Source: an uncultured Selenomonas sp.
GTDB taxonomy: Bacteria > Bacillota > Negativicutes > Selenomonadales > Selenomonadaceae
Direction: 5' to 3'
Assembly: GCA_900552565.1 (NCBI GenBank)
Contig: USAK01000014.1
Coordinates: 1 to 40,673 of the forward strand
DNA length: 40,673 bases
Shown piece after piece: positions 35,618 to 40,673 of this stretch. Numbering within the stretch: position 1 is the first letter of the stretch; the number at the start of each line of letters is the position of its first letter. The notes under the pieces are model-generated. The model did not search any database. It was not told where the DNA came from and saw nothing but the letters and a program-made list of their open reading frames with translations. Made by a program: the position numbers and the translations under genes.

Positions 35618-36496
35618 ATGGAAGTATCCTATATCGTAAAAGCGGTGCAGTCCGGCAGAGAACTCCGGCAGCTGGCACTTGGCCCGTGGGGCTTTTCGCA
35701 GAAAATGTGGAAGCGCGTTAAGTGGAATGGCAGAATCCTCGTGAATGGTGTGGAATATCACGATGCCCGTTACCGTGTCGCGTCCGGCGATGTCGTGAAA
35801 TTCTTCTGGCAGGAAAAAACAGCAGTAGTTCCTGCAGTGATGCCGTTAGATATCCTCTATGAAGATGATATACTGCTCCTCGTGAACAAGCCTGCTGGCA
35901 TGCTCATTCATCCGACCCATCGGACGGCGAGGGACACGCTCGTTCATGCTGTAGCAGGGTATTTTTCCCGCAGGGGAGAAGTGGCAGGGGTGCATCCTCT
36001 TTATCGTCTGGACCGCGATACGACGGGTGTGGTGGTCATTGCCAAGTCAGCCAAGGTGCAGCATGAACTGACGCGCAGCCATGACCAGATTTACCGCGAG
36101 TATCTGGCCGTGGCCGCCGGTCATTTCCAAAAGAAACAAGGAAGAATTGCATTGCCGTTAGGTCCGAATCCAGCGCGGCGAGGCTGCTGGCAGGTTCGCT
36201 CCGACGGCAGAAAAGCCGTGACAGACTATGAAGTCTGTCATGAGGGAACGGATTATTCCGTAGTACGGCTTCATTTACTGACAGGTCGGACGCATCAGAT
36301 TCGCGTACATCTGGCCAGCCTTGGCCATCCGCTGCTCGGCGATGCCGTTTATGGCGGTTCGTGTGCCAGAATTGGCCGTCAGGCCCTGCATGCTTACATC
36401 GTGCGTTTTCGTTATCCAGAGACAGGAACGGAAATCTTCTGTCAGGCTCCTGTTTCCAAAGATATACGCAGCCTGTTTTCTTCATGTTTCACGTGA
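35618..36496 (+). CDS. RluA-family pseudouridine synthase
   Basis: 292 residues. An S4-like N-terminus (WKRVKWNGRILVNG) is followed by the catalytic domain with LYRLDRDTTGVVVIAKS, where the Asp is the nucleophile, and LLTGRTHQIRVHLASLGHPL. It isomerises uridines in 23S rRNA or tRNA. The target cannot be chosen between RluD-like and others. The last codons (SCFT and stop) are part of parS site 2, TGT TTC ACG TGA. Confidence 0.92.
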   Translation: MEVSYIVKAVQSGRELRQLALGPWGFSQKMWKRVKWNGRILVNGVEYHDARYRVASGDVVKFFWQEKTAVVPAVMPLDILYEDDILLLVNKPAGMLIHPTHRTARDTLVHAVAGYFSRRGEVAGVHPLYRLDRDTTGVVVIAKSAKVQHELTRSHDQIYREYLAVAAGHFQKKQGRIALPLGPNPARRGCWQVRSDGRKAVTDYEVCHEGTDYSVVRLHLLTGRTHQIRVHLASLGHPLLGDAVYGGSCARIGRQALHAYIVRFRYPETGTEIFCQAPVSKDIRSLFSSCFT

Positions 36497-36500
36497 AACA
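36485..36500. other. parS site 2, overlapping the end of the pseudouridine synthase gene
   Basis: TGTTTCACGTGAAACA, identical to the other two sites. The TGT TTC ACG TGA part is translated as Cys-Phe-Thr-stop. Confidence 0.9.
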
Positions 36501-36592
36501 TTTTCGCGTTGACAGAGAAGGACTGCTCGAGGATTTTGTCGAACACAAATAAGAGCGTAGAAAACGCAATGAATCTTCGCAAGGGAAAGGTT

Positions 36593-37342
36593 ATGATAAA
36601 AATGGATCTCTCTCTGCTGTCTGCCCATATACTGCCAGCCTTGGCCATTTTTGTGGCGGCGTTTATGCAGGGCATTACAGGCTTTGGCTTGGTCATCATC
36701 GCGGCGCCACTGTTGATGCTTTTTTACGATCCGAAGCAGGCTATTCTGCTCATGTTTGTTGTAGGTTTATTTATGAGCATCATGCAGGCATTTCTTGTCC
36801 GCAGGGATGCGCAGTACAAACTGATTGGCGTACTTTTCGTCGGCTTTCTATTGGCACAGCCCGTCGGACTTTGGATATTTACGCACTTTTCCGCTGACCA
36901 ATTGAAATTACTGGTCAGCACGGTCCTGTTGGTATCTTTGCTGCTCATGCAGTTCACGCATCATCGTTTTTCTTTGTGTCATCGCAATTCTCTTATAGCA
37001 GGCTTCCTGTCCGGTATTTGCGGTTCGACAACTGGCATGGGCGGACCGCCGCTCATCATGTATCTCGCTTATACGAAAATGACGCCGGCACAGCTGCGCG
37101 GCACCAGCGTCATTTTTTTCCTGTTCAGCGGTATGTTATCCATAGCTTACTTCATGGCCAATGGCGTTTCTATGACGCAGGCAGCATCGGAATCCATCTA
37201 CATGCTGCCTGCCCTAGTAGTCGGCCTGCTGCTTGGCAATGCTGCGGCACATCACGTATCGGTCAAGCTTTTCCGGTTTATGATTTTTTTCATGCTGTAT
37301 TTCATTTGTGCATATATGTTTTACAGTCTGCTGGTGGGATAA
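36593..37342 (+). CDS. TauE/SafE-family permease
   Basis: 249 residues with about eight membrane helices. The family signature is in each half: FMQGITGFGLVIIAAPLLML and GFLSGICGSTTGMGGPPLIM. TauE/SafE proteins move sulfite, sulfoacetate or other organic anions; the substrate here is unknown. I start at the ATG preceded by AAGGGAAAGG. An upstream ORF extension to 36509 is unsupported. It is convergent with bioA. Confidence 0.85.
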   Translation: MIKMDLSLLSAHILPALAIFVAAFMQGITGFGLVIIAAPLLMLFYDPKQAILLMFVVGLFMSIMQAFLVRRDAQYKLIGVLFVGFLLAQPVGLWIFTHFSADQLKLLVSTVLLVSLLLMQFTHHRFSLCHRNSLIAGFLSGICGSTTGMGGPPLIMYLAYTKMTPAQLRGTSVIFFLFSGMLSIAYFMANGVSMTQAASESIYMLPALVVGLLLGNAAAHHVSVKLFRFMIFFMLYFICAYMFYSLLVG

Positions 37343-37343
37343 A

Positions 37344-37387
37344 AATAAACGGGATGTTTCACGTGAAACATCCTGTTTATTTTATTG
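37344..37387. terminator. Bidirectional terminator built around parS site 3
   Basis: The sequence from 37344 to 37381 is a 19-bp-per-arm palindrome with one mismatch (a G-U pair in the plus-strand RNA). Its core, 37355-37370, is TGTTTCACGTGAAACA. T-rich tracts follow on both strands. It fills the 39-bp gap between convergent genes. Confidence 0.8.
37355..37370. other. parS site 3
   Basis: TGTTTCACGTGAAACA, identical to sites 1 and 2, at the centre of the convergent terminator. Confidence 0.9.
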
Positions 37388-38737
37388 CCCAAGTACATCG
37401 GTCATAGCTTTCTGCATGATTTCTATCGCCATAGAAAGTTCCTTCCGTGTGATATTCAGTGGGGGATTGAAATAGAGTACATCGCCGAGCGGGCGCAGGA
37501 CGAGACCATACGAGAGGGCTTTTTTGTATATGGCATAGCCAATGCGTTTTTTGGCGTCGAAGGGTTCTTTCACTGCTGGAGCCTTGACGAGCTGGACCGC
37601 ATGGATAAGGCCAAGATGACGAATCTCGCCGACATGGGGATGGCTGCCAATGGCATGCTGCATCTCTTTAGTGAGCCAGTCCGCATTTTCCTGCGCAGTT
37701 TGCAGGATGGGCTGTTCCCTGAAAATCTTTTGGACAGCCAGGGCCGCGGCACAGCCAAGCGGATTGCCGGCATACGTATGACTGTGCAGGAATGCGCGTC
37801 CTTCGCCATAGTCGGCGTAAAAGGCATCGTAGATTTCCTCGCTGACACAGGTGACGGACATCGGGAGATACCCTCCGGTCAAGCCTTTGGAAAGACACAG
37901 GATATCCGGACTGACATCGGCCTGCTCACAGGCGAACATCGTGCCCGTGCGGCCAAAGCCCGTGGCAATCTCGTCAAAAATCAATTTGACATCATAGCGG
38001 TCGCAAAGACGGCGAAGTTTTTTCAGGTAGAGCGGCGGATAGATGCGCATGCCGGCACTGCCCTGCAGCAAAGGCTCGACAATCATCGCGGCTGTCTCCT
38101 CTGCGTGCGCGGCAAAAGCTTTTTCGGCATGAACGAAGCATTCGCACTGGCAGGTCTCCCGTGTTTTGCCATACGGACAGCGATAGCAGTCGGGGGCCTC
38201 GATGTGGATATTGTCCATCATCATGGGCTGATAGAGTTTGGCATAGAGGTCCATGCTGCCGACGGAGAGTGCGCCAATCGTCTCGCCGTGATAGCCTCCG
38301 GTCAGGCACATGAATCTCTTTTTTTCGGGATGGCTGCCCTGCTGATAGAATTGGAAGCACATCTTCAGGGCACATTCGACAGAAGCAGAGCCGTTGTCGT
38401 TGAAATGAAATTTCCTGATTTTGGCCGGCGTGATTTCCTTGAGTACTTCCGCGAGTTCAATGGCCGGTTTATGGCTGAAATTCGCGAAGATGACATGTTC
38501 AAGACGATCGAGCTGCTCCTTGATAGCCTCATTGATTTCTTTGTTGCAGTGGCCGAACAGATTGGCCCACCAAGAGCTCACGATGTCGAGATATTTTTTG
38601 CCGTGAATATCGTAAAGCCAGACTCCCTTGGCATGATCAACGATGATGGGCGGCAGTGTTTCGTAGTCTTTCATTTGAGAGCAGGGATGCCATATGAGGT
38701 CAAGGTCGCGCTGCTCGTAAGATTTACAGGTATGCAT
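37382..38737 (-). CDS. bioA: Adenosylmethionine-8-amino-7-oxononanoate aminotransferase
   Basis: 451 residues of the class III aminotransferases. It converts KAPA to DAPA with SAM as amino donor. The PLP Lys is in LCLSKGLTGGYLPMS, and the conserved Asp in LIFDEIATGFGRTG. The start (DLDLIWHPCSQMKDYETLPP) is typical of BioA. It is the third gene of the bioY-bioD-bioA operon, 16 bp after bioD. KAPA synthesis genes are not in the window. Confidence 0.95.
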   Translation of the reverse strand: MHTCKSYEQRDLDLIWHPCSQMKDYETLPPIIVDHAKGVWLYDIHGKKYLDIVSSWWANLFGHCNKEINEAIKEQLDRLEHVIFANFSHKPAIELAEVLKEITPAKIRKFHFNDNGSASVECALKMCFQFYQQGSHPEKKRFMCLTGGYHGETIGALSVGSMDLYAKLYQPMMMDNIHIEAPDCYRCPYGKTRETCQCECFVHAEKAFAAHAEETAAMIVEPLLQGSAGMRIYPPLYLKKLRRLCDRYDVKLIFDEIATGFGRTGTMFACEQADVSPDILCLSKGLTGGYLPMSVTCVSEEIYDAFYADYGEGRAFLHSHTYAGNPLGCAAALAVQKIFREQPILQTAQENADWLTKEMQHAIGSHPHVGEIRHLGLIHAVQLVKAPAVKEPFDAKKRIGYAIYKKALSYGLVLRPLGDVLYFNPPLNITRKELSMAIEIMQKAMTDVLGQ

Positions 38738-38753
38738 CGATCGTTCCTTTTCG

Positions 38754-39440
38754 TCAGGTGTAGAGATGTTTCAGTACGTCGGCGTCTATATCTAAGCTGC
38801 TGTCACCATCTTTTACAAAAGCGAGGATAGCGACACCGGTCATTTCGGCAATCATCCTGGCGTTGTCGTCCTGCATGATGTCCCCAGGAATATAGTGGTT
38901 GAAGATAATGCCGCGAATCGGGATATGACGGGCGTTCAGGTGCTCAATCGTCAGCACAGTGCTGTTGATGGTGCCAAGGCCGGCGTCGGCGACGATGAGT
39001 ACGCCGAGATTGAGTCTCTTTACGAGGTCGTCGAGCCCCATGTGCATCGTATCGTCCCAGCGCAGCGGGCAGATGATGCCGCCGCTGCCTTCCATGGTCA
39101 GGTAGTCGTATGTTTCTTTCGCCCGCGTAAAGTCGTTTTCGACGCGGTCAAAGTCAATAGGCTGCCGATTGATTTTAGCTGCGAGGTGAGGGGAGACGGC
39201 TTCTTTATATACGTAGGAAACGAGATTTTCCTGACGTTCGCCAATCTTAGCGATGCGGTTGACGTAAAGGGCATCGCCGGCCTGCAGGCTGTCCGTATCA
39301 TCCGGGACGGCGCCGGAAAGAGCCGCTTTGTAATAGCCGGCGCTGAGTCCTGCGTCACGCAGTTTCTTGACAATCAGGGCGGTTACATAGGTTTTGCCGA
39401 CATCGGTACCTGTGCCTGTGATAAAAAGTGTTTTGCCCAT
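38754..39440 (-). CDS. bioD: Dethiobiotin synthetase
   Basis: 228 residues. The P-loop GTGTDVGKT is at residues 9-17. MEGSGGIICPL and the nucleotide-binding later part follow the family. It closes the ureido ring of dethiobiotin with CO2 and ATP. AAGGAGG lies within the end of bioY, and the two genes nearly touch, so coupled translation is likely. Confidence 0.95.
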   Translation of the reverse strand: MGKTLFITGTGTDVGKTYVTALIVKKLRDAGLSAGYYKAALSGAVPDDTDSLQAGDALYVNRIAKIGERQENLVSYVYKEAVSPHLAAKINRQPIDFDRVENDFTRAKETYDYLTMEGSGGIICPLRWDDTMHMGLDDLVKRLNLGVLIVADAGLGTINSTVLTIEHLNARHIPIRGIIFNHYIPGDIMQDDNARMIAEMTGVAILAFVKDGDSSLDIDADVLKHLYT

Positions 39441-39442
39441 AA

Positions 39443-40042
39443 TCAGTCAGCCTCCTTGACAGCAGATGCAGCAGATGGCGATGCCTGCGCTGCGTTGAGC
39501 CAGAGTCCTGCGCGGTAACAGCGCAGACCGAGACCGGCCGCGGCCATGCAGAGCAGGAAATCCGGGCCTGCCTGCAGGATGCCGCAGTAAAAAATCGCGG
39601 CCCAGAGGGCAATCGGCGCGTCGATGACGTAATTTGAGACGAGATAAAACCAGCTGATGCCGATGAGGTAGACAATGACCATGCCGCCGAAATTCACGGC
39701 CAGCAGGCTGCGGAAAGAGATATGTTTTAAGCTGCGGGCAAATTTACCGCAGAACCACGCCTGCAGGATAAAACCGAGGAGATAGCCGAACGTCGGCTGC
39801 AGCAGGTAGGCAGGGCCGCCGCCCGAGGCAAAGACCGGCACGCCGAGAAGTCCCAAAAGGACGTAAGCCCCGACGGCGATGGCGCCAAGGCGCGCGCCGA
39901 GCATGAGCCCTGCGAGCAGCGTGAACAGGAACTGCAAAGTATAGACATCCGTGCCCACGGGAATGCGGATGAAGGTACCAATGGTAATCAAGGCAATGAA
40001 GAGGGCGCAGAGCACCAATTCGCGAAGCTGTAGTCTTTTCAT
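39443..40042 (-). CDS. bioY: Biotin transporter substrate-binding component BioY
   Basis: 199 residues with six membrane helices. It begins LQLRELVLCALFIALITIGTF; GPAYLLQPTFGYLLGF matches the BioY pattern. It is an ECF-type S component, which may work with an EcfAT module elsewhere or alone. AGGAGG precedes the ATG. It leads an operon with bioD and bioA under a BirA operator, so uptake and late synthesis are controlled together. Confidence 0.93.
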   Translation of the reverse strand: MKRLQLRELVLCALFIALITIGTFIRIPVGTDVYTLQFLFTLLAGLMLGARLGAIAVGAYVLLGLLGVPVFASGGGPAYLLQPTFGYLLGFILQAWFCGKFARSLKHISFRSLLAVNFGGMVIVYLIGISWFYLVSNYVIDAPIALWAAIFYCGILQAGPDFLLCMAAAGLGLRCYRAGLWLNAAQASPSAASAVKEAD

Positions 40043-40080
40043 GAATAAATCCTCCTGATACTATGATATTCATGGTTAAT

Positions 40081-40109
40081 AGGATACCCCTTTACTGGTT
40101 TATTGTCAA
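40081..40109 (-). promoter_or_regulatory. bioY-bioD-bioA promoter
   Basis: Consensus TTGACA (40104-40109), a 17-base spacer and TATCCT (40081-40086) on the minus strand. The -35 box lies in the proximal half-site of the BirA operator. Confidence 0.8.
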
Positions 40110-40135
40110 CTTTAAATAAATATATAGTTAACAAT
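40102..40135. promoter_or_regulatory. BirA operator
   Basis: Half-sites ATTGTCAAC (40102-40110) and GTTAACAAT (40127-40135) are inverted copies with one mismatch, separated by 16 AT-rich bases. This is the arrangement of BirA operators in Firmicutes. Bound biotinyl-AMP-BirA would cover the -35 box. Confidence 0.85.
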
Positions 40136-40189
40136 AGGGGCAAAAAAGGGTATACGGCCCCTTTCCCCATAGAATGGTGCAACATTCAT

Positions 40190-40650
40190 TTATGCGGCTT
40201 GTCTCATTTTTTGCTTTTTGTTGTAGTATTTATACAGGTTGTGCCCTATCGAAACCAAGAAAATCTCTGTGCGGACGGCAATACTGCCTCTCCGCACTAT
40301 TTTCCTGTACCAACGGTCCGTCTTCAGGATGCCAAACGTCCCTTCTGCTTGAATCGAACGGTTCATCCGTAGCAGCGCGCCCTGGATGCTGTTCAGGTTT
40401 TCCACGACTTCTTGGTGCATGGCAGTCAGTTCTCGGTTCATCCGGACGGTCCTGTTCCCGTCTCGTCTGTCCGCTTGCAGTCTGGTGCATAGGGACAGCC
40501 AGTACAGTCCTCGCATTGGTAGACTTTTTCCTGGCGGCCAAAATGGTTTCCTCTTACATGCTGGCGATAGAAGAAACGGAATGCCCGTTTATTGGGGCAA
40601 CGCAGCGTGCCAGTCTCATCGGGTGTGTCAAGAGTTTTGTGTAAATCGAT
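40190..40650 (-). pseudogene. Frameshifted IS1182-like transposase, C-terminal part
   Basis: On the minus strand RCPNKRAFRFFYRQHVRGN and YQCEDCTGCPYAPDCKRT run in one frame; after a shift near 40451-40470 the match continues as NRTVRMNRELTAMHQEVVEN and ends with SIGHNLYKYYNKKQKMRQAA. This is the C-terminus of IS1182-type DDE transposases with its Cys cluster. An in-frame stop at 40651-40653 lies upstream, and the rest is outside the window or lost, so the element looks inactive. Confidence 0.8.
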
Positions 40651-40673
40651 TCAATAAGCAACATCGTATTGCT

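Noticed and set aside
40136..40162. AGGGGC/GCCCCT inverted repeat as the terminal repeat of the insertion sequence
   Set aside because: The arms are only 6 bp and no matching distal end is in the window, so the IS boundary cannot be set.

Overview
The window looks like the origin region of a chromosome from a Gram-negative-type Firmicute of the class Negativicutes, most likely Selenomonadaceae (Mitsuokella/Selenomonas-like). The reasons are the order dnaA-dnaN-S4 protein-recF-DUF721-remB-gyrB beside rpmH-rnpA-yidD-yidC-jag-mnmE-mnmG-rsmG, the fairly high GC content, strong AGGAGG-type ribosome binding sites with frequent GTG and TTG starts, and a relic of a poly-GlcNAc (pga) locus, which is more usual in diderm bacteria. 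The genus is an inference; no search was run.

Layout. 1-11.4 kb is accessory: a nucleoside transporter lacking a central block, an LCP-family cell-wall enzyme, malic enzyme, a probable electrophile-stress operon (SRPBCC protein, HxlR regulator, secreted DJ-1/PfpI protein), a YitT/YczE-like membrane protein, and a sucrose module (symporter and GH32 hydrolase, divergent from a LacI-type repressor, with three operator-like sites between them). 11.4-22.7 kb holds gyrA and gyrB. They are separated by about 6.8 kb containing the collapsed pgaBCD relic, a Ppx/GppA phosphatase, a threonine synthase-like enzyme, a small RNA locus, a lone prepilin peptidase, a GC-rich structured element, htpX, and a TerC-family transporter under a yybP-ykoY (Mn2+) riboswitch. 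22.7-28.4 kb is the leftward replication operon. DnaA boxes lie on both sides of dnaA, indicating a bipartite oriC. 28.7-35.5 kb is the rightward ribosome-assembly, membrane-insertion and tRNA-modification operon. 35.5-40.1 kb holds an RluA-type pseudouridine synthase, a TauE-like permease and a BirA-controlled bioY-bioD-bioA operon. The window ends in a frameshifted transposase relic.

How it works together. The core is replication initiation (DnaA, DnaN, RecF, the putative helicase loader DciA, gyrase) flanked by segregation sites. Three identical 16-bp parS sequences lie within 1.9 kb. One follows the rsmG stop, one encodes the last codons and stop of the pseudouridine synthase, and one forms the core of a bidirectional terminator between convergent genes; parAB is not in the window. 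No complete undescribed system is proven here. The strongest leads are the parS sites doing double duty, the 189-bp GC-rich element with 20-bp terminal inverted repeats, two short two-hairpin RNA genes (one resembling an orphan type I antitoxin), and the serial in-frame deletions in the pga relic and the nucleoside transporter.
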